A stretch of DNA of 64,000 nt from Anthopleura xanthogrammica (GCA_964019055.1 OZ025215.1:10894208-10958207), one strand, 5' to 3'; shown: positions 1-15,743, counted from the stretch's first letter. The notes: generated by a model not told the origin, from the sequence alone. Numbers and translations: made by a program.

Positions 1-171
1 TACAAACGGACCATATATCGTTTGAGAAAAGTGGTGTTTGATGATATGGTACGCAAGTTACGAACGTATACATCTTGCACAAAACACTTAACGTTTAAAT
101 CTCCCATCATTTTCATTAAAAGTAGTAAGTTATCTATGACATACATCATTAAAAATTCTCTTGATTTTTGA

Positions 172-2988
<2,817 letters not shown>

Positions 2989-4184
2989 AAGAATTAAATA
3001 AGAATAATATAGATTTAAATTTCTAACATTGTTGAAGAATATTTCCTACATTTTCGACATTTTCATAGCTACTGGCCATTTAGTGGAAAAATGATAAATT
3101 TGTCCAAATAATCATTTTATATCACTAAAATATTTCCACTTTTTTTTTTACAATTATTCATCTAAAAATGGCCATTGATATATAATATATATAATATTTT
3201 CGAAAACACTGGACTGAAGTTTGTGAGAGGAGAGGAAAGGGAAAGCTAGACGATTATAGGGAGGAAAGTTATAAATCTATTATAGTCAATAATCCTTCCA
3301 AAAAATAAACCAAATTCCTCATTAATTTTGAGGAAAACAATCTAATAATATAACTAGTGTTTTTGGGATGAAAATTTCTTAAGAATGAACTACTATATAT
3401 GCAATATGGGATTTGTGCACAAAGATAGGGAAATATATATTGTTCAAGAATGGAATTGCCATGATATATTTATATTTGTATATGATCATAAATATTTATT
3501 TTACGTAGAAAAATGACATAGTCTTGACTCCTATTTTTTGGATAGAATTTGAATAAACAATGAGATTTTTGAAATTGTAATGGCTTGTTGCCCTTGTTTA
3601 TGCTGGAGTATTTTCTTGGTTTCTTTCTTTCCTTTTTCTTTTCTTTTTCTTTTCTTGTTCTTTCTTATTCTATGTTTCCATCTCTTGTATTATCTTGTCT
3701 TTTCTCAATTTCTTTCTTTCTTTTTTCTTTCTTTTTCTTTTTCATTCAATTTCATCCATACTTCATCTCTGAATATAACTTCGTTGGGCTTCCTGTGCAT
3801 TAAACCATATGCTAAAAATAACCTCTTCCTTGTACTACCATATTTGGTCATGTAAACAGCCCTTGAGCCCTCGGTTAATTCAACCAGTGGCTATCCCCTA
3901 AAGAGAACAACTTTGCTTGACTCTTCTTTATTTTTCTTGCATTTTTCTCCAATTTTTTAATATTTCGAGCCGTTTTGAAGACCCTTTTATCATACTATAG
4001 GTTTTAGAAATTTTAAAAGCACTAGCATTCATCTCACGTAGCCAAATTTCTGGATTATTTTTACAATTTTGAGCCGTCTTCAATGAACTGTGTAAAAGCT
4101 TGACAAACACTCGTCATCAAATTATCCAGATTTATCGCTGTTTTAAGCCTTCAACTTTACTCCTCTTCATAAGCTTCAACTACG
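2989..4184. other. Intergenic region between PLK and ASB genes
   Basis: AT-rich. It starts with the probable PLK 3'UTR (a candidate AATAAA lies at 3552-3557), followed by a T/C-rich low-complexity tract at about 3615-3750. No further gene is supported; ORFs in the pyrimidine tract are compositional artefacts. Confidence 0.6.
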
Positions 4185-7100
4185 ATGCAAGAAGAACAAA
4201 ACTATAGTAATTTCCTTAATAATTATCTGGGTCGTCAACCTCCTTCTTTATCGAGAATTTTGAACAGCAGGAATGAAACTGGACTGGAGCAATTCTTGAC
4301 AGCCATAAAAGAAGGCGATCTAGAAAGGGTAAGGCTGTACTTATTCTTACCATTAAAATGTTGTACTTCGAAATGCTTCAGCAAGGTTGATATTTTTACT
4401 TAGTTTTTCTAGTATAAAAGTTTATTGTATGCAACCTTTAGTTATTTAAGCTTAAGTTAGTGTGTTAAATAGACGAATAAAACTACAGACAAAAAATCAA
4501 GTTTACAAGCTAACGTTATAACTTTATCCACTAATATTTTATTCTATCCATTTTTTGTTTACTCAATATACAGGCAAAATTAATTTATACCAAGAAAAAG
4601 CTTCATCCAAATGTTTGTCAGGTGACTTCTGGAGAAGCAGGTCTTCACATAGCTGCAAGGGAAGGCCATTTAGAATGTGTAGAATTTCTTCTCGAAGAAG
4701 GGGCTGACATCAATTTGCTAGGTAGGATCTTCATTAAGGTGTTGATCTGTTTATGTATCCCTGTTAACACCCCCCTCCACCACCCCACCACCATCACCAT
4801 CACACCTCCCAAATACACACACTGTCAAAGCCTGCTTTTATGAAGCCTGCTACCAACTTTAGATACAATTTTTGTGTCCATTTGAAACAATTTATTTTGC
4901 AACTCAACTTGCATATCATACAATGTAAACTAGTGGCGAGTGTCAAAAGAGACTTACTGCATTAAAGGTGCGATTACAAGGTGCAATTTTCTTTGCAACT
5001 TGTTTCGCAATGGCGTTGTGACACAAGTTGCACGAAGCATTGCACCGTGTAACCTACAGCGCAATTTGAAAAATGTTGCAAGACAAGATGCAACAATCAT
5101 TGCGAAAAGTAGAATTCGTTTCTACTTTTGGCCATGATTGCATCTCTGTTGCACCGTTTAAAGGCTCTTGCAAGTTGTCTAGCAACAACGTTGCGAGACA
5201 AGTTGCAGAGAAAATTATGCCGTGTAATCTTGCCTTAAAAGTTGCTTGTGTATAAATACAATAATAATATACCTAAAAAAATTACTCAATTCTGATTGGC
5301 TGATGAACAGTGCATTTTAGAGGTAATTCAGTGCAAAAATCTGTAACACAGTGCAAAAAAGTGTAACACAGTGCAAATTACATTTTCCGAAAACGTTCTT
5401 GAAACAAATTTTTTTTTATTCTGCTGTTGATAACATTATTAAGCATCAAGACTATGCAATTTCTGATCGCAATGGAACAAGTTTAAGCGGTGAAAACGGC
5501 TAAAAAGTTGGTGATTTTGTTTGTTTTTTAATAAATTTTTTGTCAGTTTCAGTTGAAGAGCGCGCACTGCTGACGCTATCTCACGTCATTGATCGCGCGC
5601 TCAGAGTTTTTCTTGAGATTTTCAATGTCGGACGGTAAAGTTTGTAAGGTTTTTCATGTATATTATTATTTCTATATTTATGTCTATTTCTATATTTTAC
5701 CCGGTATTTCAGAAAGAAGAAGAAAGTCTGCACTACACTTAGCAGCAAGTAACAACCAACTAGAAGTAGTCCAGTTGCTGCTCAAGCACAAACCACTTCT
5801 CGACACACCAGATAAATATGGCCGTACCCCTCTTTTATGGGCTACTCAGACTGGAAACCAAGCAATGATAGAAACATTGTTAGATTCAGGAGCTTCTCTG
5901 ACAAGCCCTAACAGTAATTGGCACCCTCTTCATGAAGCTTGTAAATATGGACACCATGAGATCATGAAGTTGTTGATCAAACTTGGATCCCCTGTGAATA
6001 ACCCTAGTGAATGTAAGGGAAATTATCCTTCTTTCGTTTTTTCATTAAAAGAAAGAAGAAATTAAATTCTCTAATTAAGGAATAAAAAACAGTTTTCCGT
6101 TTATTATACTCTGATAAAGACACGTGGAAGGTGGAGAGAACATGAGAGAAGCGTAGGAAACCATGACGCGTAGCGGAGTGGTTTCCAGCTTCTCAAGTGT
6201 TCTCTCCACCTCCCAAGTGTCTTTATCAGAGTATAATACACGGAAAACTGTTTTTTATTGCTTTTATAAAATAACTAGCGCTCAAATACTTTTAAGAAGC
6301 AGTTTTGAGAGAGAAAAAAATGACGTGAGCATGTATTATACTCTCATAAAACATGGCTTTTTGACCAATCAGACAGACGTAATATCAAAGTTATTTTATA
6401 AATGAAATTCATGATTTTTGATATTTCTTTAGTCAAAGGATGTACACCCTGGTCACCAATGCATATTGCAACTCGTTCAGGTCATCTGGACTGCATTAAT
6501 TTACTTCTTGATGCCGGTGCCGATGTGCATAGTAAGAATGCTGGGGGGCATACTTCACTACATGAGGCTGCTTTCAGGGGCTTTTCGCACATCGTTGACC
6601 GGCTCCTTCATTACAATGCAAAACCTAATGCTCAGAACAACCAGAAACGAACACCTCTTCATGAAGCATGTCAACAAGGTATAGTAGAAAAGTATTAGTT
6701 TTTATTATAAATTGAATATTCTAATGATATTCAGTGATAAAACTTAAATATTTCCCAAATTTGCTTTAATAACCACAGAACAGTAGATTTAAGGTGAGGC
6801 TGGAGTAGGAAATACAGTAAATTTTATGGATAATGGATAGAAAACCCCAGCCTCGACTTGAATCTATTGTTCTGTGGTCATTCAAACAAATTAGGGAAAG
6901 GTCTATCAAAAACTTAACAAAATTTTTACTATCAATATCTTTTGAAATCAACACAGGGAAAGTATTGTGCGCCATCTTGTTGTTGGATGCAGGAAGCAAA
7001 CCAAATGCTCAAGACATGATTCTAGATACACCACTACACCTTGCACTTCGTGCAAAACTGCCGCCACCTACAGCTATAGCAATTATAACTTTACTGTTGC

Positions 7101-8020
7101 AATATGGTGCCTCTCCATCAATACTGGGCAATAATGAAGAAACGCCATTTGATATCCTAAAAGAAACTGGACAAAGAGAATGTCTGGATACTCTGATGGA
7201 TGCTTTGGGTATGTTTTGAAAAAGGGTTGTTAAAGTTTTTAAATCAATAATTTGCCTTGCACTTTAGAAATTTATGTATAAGCATAATATAGAGGGGAGG
7301 GTGTCATTGGGATCAAAGTGGAGCAGAAATGGGGAATACTTGTAAATGGGAGTGTATAAGGTGGAAAAGCACAAGACAATAGACCTTTTTACTGATACGG
7401 CAGCCATCTGGAATTCTATTGTTTTAAGTAACACATTGGATGCTGAGGGAGCAATAATTATTATCGGAAAATTTATAGTATGCACAGCTGTCAGAGTATC
7501 TTTTTATATACAATGTAGTTTAACGTTATCCACTGAGCAGCACATCTGAAAACCAATTGAATTTGCTGGTAGCTGGAGCAATATGTTAAACATGAAAGCG
7601 TAAAAGATAGTAGCCCAACCCTTTGAGAAAGTAACCCAACCCTTCTTTGCTTAATAAATGTTTCCATGTTTGCCCCCTTGGTATCCCATAAATCAAGATG
7701 GCCCCCATATCGGTAAAAATGTCTATTTGAAGGTACAGGGTGAGAACATGGGAGAGGACTGGAGGGGTTTGGTTGTGGATTAAAGGGAATAAGATAGAGA
7801 AAAATTGTTTCTTGTGCGAATCATTTTTTTTTTCATTTTTTCTCACATCTTTTTTCTTTTAACAGAAAATCCCCAACCACTGTTGCAAATATGCAAAGTC
7901 TGTATTAGACGGAAACTCAGATTCATGAGTGACTTAGAGAAGGTTGATCGCCTACCTCTTCCTCTCTCAGTTAAAAACTATTTGAGAGAAAATGTAGAAT
8001 TAGAAGGAGATGAGAATTAG
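4185..8020 (+). CDS. Ankyrin repeat and SOCS box (ASB) protein
   Basis: Predicted substrate-recognition subunit of a Cullin-5/Elongin-BC ubiquitin ligase. Exons: 4185-4328, 4574-4721, 5713-6012, 6433-6678, 6957-7208, 7866-8020; all junctions keep frame and give 414 residues. After a short N-terminus there are about eight ankyrin repeats, such as GLHIAAREGHLECVEFLLEE, TPLLWATQTGNQAMIETLL, HPLHEACKYGHHEIMKLLI, SLHEAAFRGFSHIVDRLL and TPLHLALR. The last exon encodes a SOCS box (LLQICKVCIRRKLRF, then LPLPLSVKNYL), with the BC-box Leu/Cys and the terminal LPLP-YL pattern. The chosen ATG is the first in the exon and precedes MQEEQN. Introns hold MITEs at 4962-5238 and 6081-6259. The exact ASB member is uncertain. 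Confidence 0.93.
4962..5238. mobile_element. MITE with TTAA ends, in ASB intron
   Basis: TTAA at 4962-4965 and 5235-5238 bound imperfect terminal inverted repeats of about 50 bp: left 'aggtgcgattacaaggtgca', right arm in reverse 'aggcaagattacacggcata'. The inside repeats 'ttgcaacttgt...cgcaa' motifs. TTAA target duplication is typical of piggyBac-type elements; no transposase is present. Confidence 0.75.
6081..6259. mobile_element. Long palindromic element in ASB intron
   Basis: The arms 'aataaaaaacagttttccg' and 'cggaaaactgttttttatt' enclose further mirrored sequence (actctgataaagacacgtgg, ggtggagagaacat). It is a foldback of about 180 bp with a short centre and no coding content. Confidence 0.75.
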
Positions 8021-9011
8021 AAACTCGAAAAAGCAGGAAATATGTTTTCATTTCTCGGAATATTGTATGCTGCGGTTAATCTAAATAAGTCTTCACAATT
8101 TAGGCATTATTGTATTAGTTACTGCAGTATCAATTATATTATTTCCTAATTTGTAAATAACCATCAATTACATTAATGTGGTTAATCAATGAATTTATAA
8201 TAATGTCAATTTTGCAACAAAAAAAAATATTAACAAAAATGTCTTAAATTTTACAAAAAAAATCAAATAATTTGTAAATTTATTACTCATGAAAGACACA
8301 ATTTCTTTTCTGTGAAAAGAAAATGTTATGGAGCAATTATACTTTGTAATTATGAATAGGAATATTATCTGCATGACAACTTTAATACAGTATTTGTAAC
8401 AGATTTTTCATCTTTTAAAAAATTCTGCAAAGGATAGTTGACAATGGTACTGTATAACTTATTTTTAACAACTGCAGTAAACGTTTTGACAGTACTTTAC
8501 AAGAAGTGTAAAAAATATTAACTGAAGTGTATAAAGGGAGCATAAGAAATAATGCAGAATAGGTAAATATATTATTACTAAGTTAAAAAGCATGCAGCAC
8601 ACAAACCAAGTATTGTAAATTAATTTTTTTATCACAAGTAGTTGTAAAGATTTCTATACAATCTAATAATTAAAGCAAGCTGCCACGTACGTCATGTCTT
8701 CCCGAGTCTGAAATAGAGCAACAGTTACTGGGAAGGCTTGATTTAATGTTGAATGAAATGTAAGTGTGCACAATATATCGTACAAATTCAGTAGTGTGGA
8801 GTTTTGTATAAGACAATGAAGCATTATATTTAAAACTACTGATGTGTACTGTATAATTACCTGAGTGCAAACGTTAGTTATTATTGGAAAGTCATGTGAA
8901 CTCAATGCGATTTACTGAACTTGCAAATTTGTGCAATTAAATTCTTACAACCTAGAATTTTGAAAAACCTAGAAAAAAATTTCACAACATCTTAAAAAAG
9001 TATTTTAATGA
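8021..9011. other. Intergenic region between convergent ASB and COA7 genes
   Basis: Very AT-rich; it should hold the 3'UTRs of both convergent genes. No repeat structure or additional gene is supported. Confidence 0.6.
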
Positions 9012-10306
9012 CTATAAATTAACCTCATATCCAGAATGTTTTTTAGCCAGTTTTTTATATTTCTCAGCTTCTTTTAGGTTTTTCTCCACTCCGTCCCCCA
9101 ACGTATACATTCTACTGACATTCGCACAACTCCACGGATGTCCCATTTCACAGCTTTTGAGTGACAGTCCAAAAGCTTTTTTCATGTCTTTTTCAATTCC
9201 ATTCTTTCCAGTAAGGTAAATGGCACTAAGGTTGAAACAGCCATTTCTGTTTCCTCCTTCGCAGCCTTTATCGAAGAATTCTATGGCTTTCTTCATGTCT
9301 TTGTTAACTGGTGAATCTTCGATGCCACTTTGGTATATTAACCCAGCATTATTGCATGCTCCGGGTTGGTTGTTATCACAGGCCTTGGTATAAAGTCTTA
9401 AAGCCTCCTCTGGGTCTCTAAAATCTATAAATTACACAATAATAATGTCTGATTAGAGAATGAGTTACAGTAAAAGTTGTTCTAGCATTCCCTTTGACAT
9501 TTGAATAAGAAGGAAACTTTAAAAAAAGTGTAAAAAAAGTTTGCAACTGTGCTCTGACACTGACATTTTGGAAGTCCTTCCTCTTTTGCTCTTTTGAAAA
9601 GCTAAGTTCTATAACGTCAGTACAGTTGCATCTTAATTAGCCAATGGAAATTCTAGCACAAAGCATGATGGGAAAGTGAGTACTTACACTTTTTCCGCTC
9701 CTCTAAAATTCATTTGACAATTTTTCCTTTAACATTTTCTATGGAAATGTAAGTATTTGAACAGACGAAAATAACAGTAATTTTCTTTTTGATATTTACT
9801 TTGATTTCCCTGCTCCAATAATTTTTCCAGGACTCCGTTTCCCAGACTCAGTTTCCCAGAGTGCTTTGTAAGCTTTGATGCCAATGCCTATTAGCAAAAC
9901 AAAATGTGATGGGCTGCCTGTGCCACACTAGCCATATGAACAGATAACAAATGAGTGTTTGCACAAACTTGAGGGCGGGAGTGAGCTTGCATACCTTTTT
10001 GAGTCAAATGTAAATTTGCTAATGCAAAGCAGCTTTCCATGAGTCCTAATTCCTCACACGCCATTTTATAAATGTCTTTCGCTTTACTGGGGTCTTTTTC
10101 GACGGCCATGTAGAACTCGCCCAGCTGATGACAAGCTGATAATGAAAAAATTGAGTCAGAAACTTATCCTAATACAAGAGAAAAAAATATGAATTACTTA
10201 ACTTACCTTCTTTTTTCTTTGAGCCAAGGCATTCATGCTTGTATATCTCTCCCAGCTGCTTCAGGTAAGTCGTAGTTGCGGATATTTCGTCGTTTTTTGA
10301 TGCCAT
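9012..10306 (-). CDS. COA7: COA7-like Sel1-repeat mitochondrial assembly factor
   Basis: Homologue of cytochrome c oxidase assembly factor 7, a Cys-rich Sel1/TPR-like protein of the mitochondrial intermembrane space needed for respiratory-chain assembly. Exons on the minus strand: 10306-10207, 10135-9995, 9424-9012; phases agree and give 217 residues (human about 231). Repeats with paired Cys are clear: CHQLGEFYMAVEKDPSKAKD, LYTKACDNNQPGACNNAGL, FFDKGCEGGNRNGCFNLSA, and SCEMGHPWSCANVSRMY followed by TLGDGVEKN. The last block closely matches the human C-terminus ([20 protein letters not shown]). The start is the ATG followed by ASKNDEISAT; the N-terminus is the least conserved part. RSPH1 lies upstream on the same strand but has its own start. 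Confidence 0.9.
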
Positions 10307-10828
10307 ATCAAAAAGAATTATTGTACTGTTATATCATGACTTCGTCCGCCATTTTGTTTTCATGCAGAATCCGCTGGTTTTTCTTGTGCTGGCTCAAGCA
10401 AGTTTGAAATATGGCAACGAGGGCAGGGAGGGTAAGTAAAACGAAATAACACTTTTTTATTGGATTTTACTAATAACATAATTTTTATTAATATCCAAGG
10501 TAAACGTTTTAAAGTAATCGCATTCAAGAAGAAAATTGTAGGAAGTAGGAAGAAGAAGGAGGAGAAGAAATACGAGGAAATGGACTAGTAGAAACAGACA
10601 GCAGCAATGTGGTAAATGAGGAGAGAAAAGACAAGAAAAAGATGAAGAAGATGACAGACCAAGTGAGTTCATATCTAAATAGCAATATATTTAAAAAATT
10701 ATACAAAACATTTTTACAAGCCAGCGAATTATTTTTTTTAAGCTGCGAAAAAAGTCTCTCTGGAGCCCAGAGAGTGTCCTCCTTGCCCTATCCTGACAAA
10801 CAATCGCGCTCGTATATACAGTTATTTC
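10307..10828. other. Intergenic region between COA7 and RSPH1
   Basis: About 520 bp holding the COA7 promoter and the RSPH1 3' end. A minus-strand AATAAA candidate sits at about 10453-10458. A purine-rich stretch (ggaagtaggaagaagaagga) lies at about 10540-10660. No gene is supported. Confidence 0.5.
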
Positions 10829-12956
10829 TCAGTCTTCTACATGACAAATCTCTTCCCCGATCCACTGTGGTTTGATAGTGTTCTCTATCTCGTCTTCTTC
10901 GTTTTGATTTTGGTCTTCTTTCTCAATCCAAACGTAACTTCCTCGCATCTCGCATCCGAGGTCAAAGAGATATCTTCCTTTTCCCTTGGGCTTGTCATCA
11001 GTAAAGGAGCCAATGTACCTGGGAGATATATTAGTAATTATTAGAGAAAAATAGACTTCGATGATACGCAAAGCCAGTCAACATCTTTTAAAGTTAAATT
11101 CTATTTTCATATCTTAGATAAAAGTACCAGGATAAAGTTAAAAACACTATGTGATGACATCGGTTAAGTTTTTGTGTATAGTTGCTGTTGTAGTTGCTGT
11201 TGTTGTCGTTGTAGTTGATGTTGTTGTTGTTGTTTATGATGTTACTGGTCAGTGTTGTGCTGGCTACTGCTAGCGTTTGTGATGCCGTTGTTGTTGTTGT
11301 TTAGGGATGCTGTTGCTGTTGTTGTGTTTGATGTTGTTGTCGTTGTTGCTGACGAGTGACATATGATGATGAGTGATTATTATGATAAGTAAAGATGATG
11401 AGTGAAAATGATGATGAGGATGATGATGATGATGAAGATGATGATAACGAGTGATCATAAGTGATGACGGATGACGGTGATCATGATGATGATGGATGAT
11501 GGTAAAGTGATGATGATGGTGATGGATAATGAGTAACAGATGCTGTCGTTCCATCTCACCTGTGATTTGAATGTATCAATTCTCCTGCATCATTCATTTT
11601 ACCCTGGAACCAGGTCCCTTCATATCGGGAGCCCGTTTCAGCATACGTATAAGCTCCCTGTCCATGTCTCTTATTGTTCACCCATTCACCTTCATACAGA
11701 TCGTTATTCCCGTACGTATATCTGCCCCATCCATGTTTTTCATCGTTGACCCAGCTCCCTTCGTATTTGGACCCATCAGGATAGAAAAATGTCCCTTCGC
11801 CATTCTTTTTCCCTCCAATATAATGTCCCACGTAGCGGGCACCATTTTTAAACCTGTGAACGCGGATACCAAAAAACTTTAGTTGGGATACCTGTGGTTA
11901 GTGCGGTAGCTACCGAAACTTAACTGAAGTTGAAAAACAAAACGGAATTCTCAATAAACACTAAAAATATATCTAGTTATGATGTCACTAAAAACAGATG
12001 AACGCATTATTAGATCACTGTTAGCGTACATGTCAATCCTATCTACAAAAAATTGCATTTTCAAATTCAAACTTTCACAGTGAGGACACTCGAACCATGA
12101 ACACTTGGCATTTTTATGTTTTTTTTTATTTTATGAACTTTCTACTGCTTCAAACCTTCTGAAAATGAAGCACTGAACTCAAATAATCTTATTGTTCAAA
12201 ATAAATCATATTTTCAATCGATTCACACAAGGGATAAAGGAGAAAAAAAGTATGAAAAAACCTCAAAATGTTCACGGTTCGAGTGTCCTCACTGTAAAAG
12301 AACTGACTTGATTTTCTCAAAATTAAAAAAATCATGACTCAAAATTGTAGGGCATGAACTAACTGACTAGTACTATAGAAACTGTACTATACCAAGTGAA
12401 GCTTGAGTATGAATTTTAACGCAAAAGTTTACGTAGCTTCGCAATAGTGCTTTTCGCAGTTCCCAGCGCAATCTTGAAGGTAGCCGTGCCTTTGCATCTA
12501 AGCGAGACGAACAGTGAGCTTGAAATGATTGAGACCTATGTGAATACCTGTCCATAAAATGAAGGTAAATTAAGGGTCTCCATATCATTCAAGCTCACCG
12601 TTCGTCTCGCTTCGATACAAAGGCACAGCTCCCTTTCAAGATGACAAAGGGAACTGTGAATATGTCGTAACCAGTATAAATCAAATTTCCTTGAGCCTTT
12701 AATCTCTGATTTGGTACAAATATTAATTGCTATCCCAACCATGTTTTACTTAATTAATTAATCTATTTAACATATACCTGTAAATTCCTTCACCATGTCT
12801 TTTACCAAACTCGTACTGTCCTTCATAAGTATCTTGATTCGGCAGTCTTGCTCTTCCTTTACCGTGTCGCTCGTCTTTCTCGTTTCGCTCTCCTTCGTAT
12901 TCCCCGAGGTATGGCAAGCCGTCATCTTCGATGCTTTCTTCATCTGATGATGACAT
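10829..12956 (-). CDS. RSPH1: Radial spoke head protein 1 (MORN-repeat)
   Basis: Structural protein of the radial spoke head of motile 9+2 cilia. Exons on the minus strand: 12956-12778, 11853-11560, 11018-10829; phases agree and give 220 residues. An acidic N-terminus leads to [20 protein letters not shown], then [20 protein letters not shown], the typical RSPH1 opening. At least five MORN repeats follow ([73 protein letters not shown]). The family block [18 protein letters not shown] comes next, then an acidic tail. Human RSPH1 has a longer acidic tail (about 309 residues in all). A candidate X-box lies upstream. Confidence 0.95.
11170..11535. repeat. Trinucleotide-type simple repeats in RSPH1 intron
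   Basis: Degenerate GTT/TGC runs (11178-11350) pass into GAT/ATG runs (11365-11530) in the intron between RSPH1 exons 2 and 3. The His-rich minus-strand ORF here is only the translated repeat. Confidence 0.85.
12067..12302. mobile_element. MITE-like inverted repeat in RSPH1 intron 1
   Basis: 'ttcacagtgaggacactcga' at the left is mirrored at the right by 'ggttcgagtgtcctcactgt'. The arms are about 35 bp and the element about 235 bp. No coding content. Confidence 0.7.
12382..12725. mobile_element. Foldback element in RSPH1 intron 1
   Basis: The inner arms, 'gtgcctttgcatctaagcga' and the reverse complement of 'tcgcttcgatacaaaggcac', extend through 'gagacgaac.gtgagcttga'. Weaker outer arms reach about 12382 and 12725. 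Total about 340 bp, non-coding. Confidence 0.7.
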
Positions 12957-13070
12957 TCTAAATTATATTTACAAAGTCAATCTGTTGGAGTTTTTGCTCT
13001 AAAGTTGAAGTACTATTTGCTCGCTCGCTCGAGTCAAATGGCGTTAGTCAGTGTTTGGATGTGGTTTCTC

Positions 13071-13084
13071 GTTTCTTTGGTAAC
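13071..13084 (-). promoter_or_regulatory. Candidate RFX X-box upstream of RSPH1
   Basis: Read on the RSPH1 strand the site is GTTACCAAAGAAAC. It fits the RFX X-box consensus RYYNCC-(2 nt)-RGNAAC in both half-sites and lies about 115 bp upstream of the start codon. RFX factors drive motile-cilium genes in animals, so position and target agree. Function is inferred. Confidence 0.6.
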
Positions 13085-13426
13085 GGCGTAAAATAATACC
13101 GAGTTTTGAAGATATCTTTCAGTAGATAAGCAAAGCGGAAATGATGGCATTAAGGATCGAGTTCCTAGCCCGGTGTTTGGTCAGGGTTAATCTGGTTGTC
13201 AGGAATCACGTCTCATTATCAGGAGTGTGTCACGGACTGCCTTTTTGAAATTGAATGATTTTAAACAAGAAAATCTTTGCGTAAAAAAATGACTGACTGG
13301 AAAACGGGGAAGTTAACTTCGGAATGTGTTCTCAGCTGAAATTGTGAGAGAAAATAAAGTGAGTGTGAATCGAATGAAAGATAGACAGAATGAAAAAGAG
13401 AACGAACGAACGGATTTAACTTTTTA

Positions 13427-13497
13427 TCACAACTGTTTCATTAGTGAGAAACACCGACGCAGCCCATACTAGCTTACCGCTAGTTATCATCTAATTG
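13427..13497. repeat. Dispersed repeat shared with 39270-39360
   Basis: The stretch containing 'gagaaacaccgacgcagccc' and 'agcttaccgctagttatcat' occurs in inverted orientation next to the palindrome at 39341-39519. Confidence 0.65.
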
Positions 13498-13505
13498 AAA
13501 AGGAT

Positions 13506-13508
<3 letters not shown>

Positions 13509-13541
<33 letters not shown>
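13509..13541. repeat. (GA)n microsatellite
   Basis: Uninterrupted run of about 16 ga dinucleotides. Confidence 0.95.
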
Positions 13542-13543
<2 letters not shown>

Positions 13544-13967
13544 AAAAGAATTTGGATAAAGTCGGTCAGTCGTTACGTTTCATGTGTGTAATCATTGTAC
13601 ATGTTACACAAGAGTGAAATATCGTTTGTTGTTTTTTTTTCATTCATTTTCGTTAGCGTTTTACGTTCTACTTCGCAATCAGTTCACCAGCGCCCGTTTT
13701 CATACAAGTTGAAAGTTTTCTGACGACAATTCAATACATACATGAATATCTGAAAAAAATGTAATCATCATTTAATCTACCTTCTCGCCTGGCAGATAGT
13801 AGAGGGATAAATTCTAAAGGAACTAATCAACATCGTGCTAAATATTGCAAAAATAATGTTATTGGTTCAAGGATGGCTGTCGATATTGTATTGGAATGGA
13901 ATGAACTTGAGACTGCCATGGAATACAAACAGGATGCGTCGATATTTTGTTAAAAAGTCTTAAGGTC

Positions 13968-14107
13968 AATTTACGAGGTACAAGTTGTGAGCAAGTTGTA
14001 GGGTTGATTTACACGACGCAATTCGTGTTGTACATAATCGTGGAGCAGGCAGCTTGCATGCGACAGTCGTAAGCAAAAGGTGTACCGTGTAATTCGGCCT
14101 TTATAGG
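13968..14107. mobile_element. MITE-like palindrome related to 4962-5238
   Basis: The left end 'ttaaggtcaatttacgaggt' pairs with the right end read in reverse, 'aaaggccgaattacacggta'. The interior again carries 'caagttgt...gcaagttgt' motifs. It is a diverged member of the TTAA family. Confidence 0.55.
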
Positions 14108-15356
14108 TGGGGATACAATATTCAAGGCCAAATCAGAACAACTCAACAAAAAAATAGTTTTTACAGTAACTTTCACACCTAGGCTACTCCTTAAGATAAA
14201 ATTCATTCCACCAATCCAGTCCAGTCCAATTTCAATTTTACTTCAGTCACATAACTCCCAGTATTTGAGCTTCATATTTACTTTTCGTCGCTGCAATCCT
14301 AAGCAGAATATGATTTTTGAAATAGCATTTTGAAGATTATTGTTAGGAGAATCCCTAACCAATAGAAATATAGTGAAAAGAAATCGCTTACCGGTGAATA
14401 TTTCATAGTGAAGATATAATAAGAAACGCTTTATTAAAATGTTTTGGGCCTAGGCAGGTGAACGCTGTCATAACCATGACTTGATATAAGCAGCCGGCGA
14501 ACTAAACGAGTCGTGAATTAAGCAATACTGGGTAGAAAACAAACTAAGTATTGAAGGAAAAATGTTGAGGACGTTAGATAGTTAAATACTGTTGCCTCGA
14601 CTGATCGTGAGTGTAGGTGAGGTTTTGCATTTTAATTTTTGAATAATTTTGCTTTTCTTGCTTTCTTTTGGTTTCTCCTTCTCTGCATGCGATCCCTTCC
14701 TTTATTTATTTATTAATTTATTGTCTTTGTCCTCTCTCTCTCCCTCCTTCTCTCCCTCTCTCTTCCTTTCATTATCACCGATAATACTTTTTCTATTTTC
14801 AGAAAGGCTAGTTAACCTGACTGCAGAGAATCAAAGTTGTCATTCATGATCTGAACGCACAGTTAACGTAAAACTATTATTTACAACAGGTAATATATCA
14901 GTCATTTTTTAATAACTTCATAACCTTTTTCTGTTTCTTTTGCTTCATTTTCTTTCTTATTCTTTTAATAATAAGTTCTTCAGTAATTACCAGAAATTTT
15001 CGATTCTATAATGTTATATTTCAAATAATCATCTAACTTTATCAGCTAACATGCGAAAGAAGCATTAATTTTTTATCAGCGACCTTGATTGTTAATTGAA
15101 ATCTCATAATCTTCATTACAAGAGCAGCAACTGTTATATTTCTCTCTCATTATTTTTTTAGTATATATATGTTCTTAGTTAGATTCAGAATTTTTTTCTC
15201 AGTATATTCTACAAATGCTTTGAAATTCAAATTCAAATTTAATCATTTCCTTTTCAAAAACTCGGCAACTTAACAGTAGCTTAATCAAGCTATAAACAAG
15301 CAAAAAAATGAATTCAATTTTATAGCCACCTTAATTGCGCCATATTGAAATCTCAA
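14108..15356. other. Intergenic stretch without supported gene
   Basis: AT-rich, with a pyrimidine-rich tract at 14720-14770 (ctctctccctcc). I see no gene, RNA or clear repeat here. Confidence 0.5.
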
Positions 15357-15498
15357 AAACTGCAAAAACAATAACTGAACACTAAAAAAATACGGAAATC
15401 AAACCTCTAAAGTGTAAACCAAACACACGGTAAAGTTTTGACAGTTTTAATAATGATTTCCGTAATTTTTTAGTGTTCAGTTATTGTTTTTGCAGTTT
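15357..15498. mobile_element. Near-perfect palindrome
   Basis: The arms 'aaactgcaaaaacaataact' and 'agttattgtttttgcagttt' continue through 'gaacactaaaaaa.tacggaaatca'. Total about 140 bp with a short loop. Confidence 0.75.
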
Positions 15499-15743
15499 TT
15501 ACTTGGAGCGCAACATAATGCGACAAATACACAGAAGGATCAGAATTTCTAACATTTCCTTTTTTTTCTTTTTGAATTTAAACTTGAACAGATGGTTATA
15601 AACTTTTCCTTTACCTTTTCGCCTATAACTTTCACCTGCATGGAATAAAGGCTGTCGACTGTTTCAATACGCGCTCACGAAAAGAAAAAAAATCGGGTCG
15701 CAGTGAAAAGTTGAATTTAATTACCTCGTTTCCTTCTCTAAAA

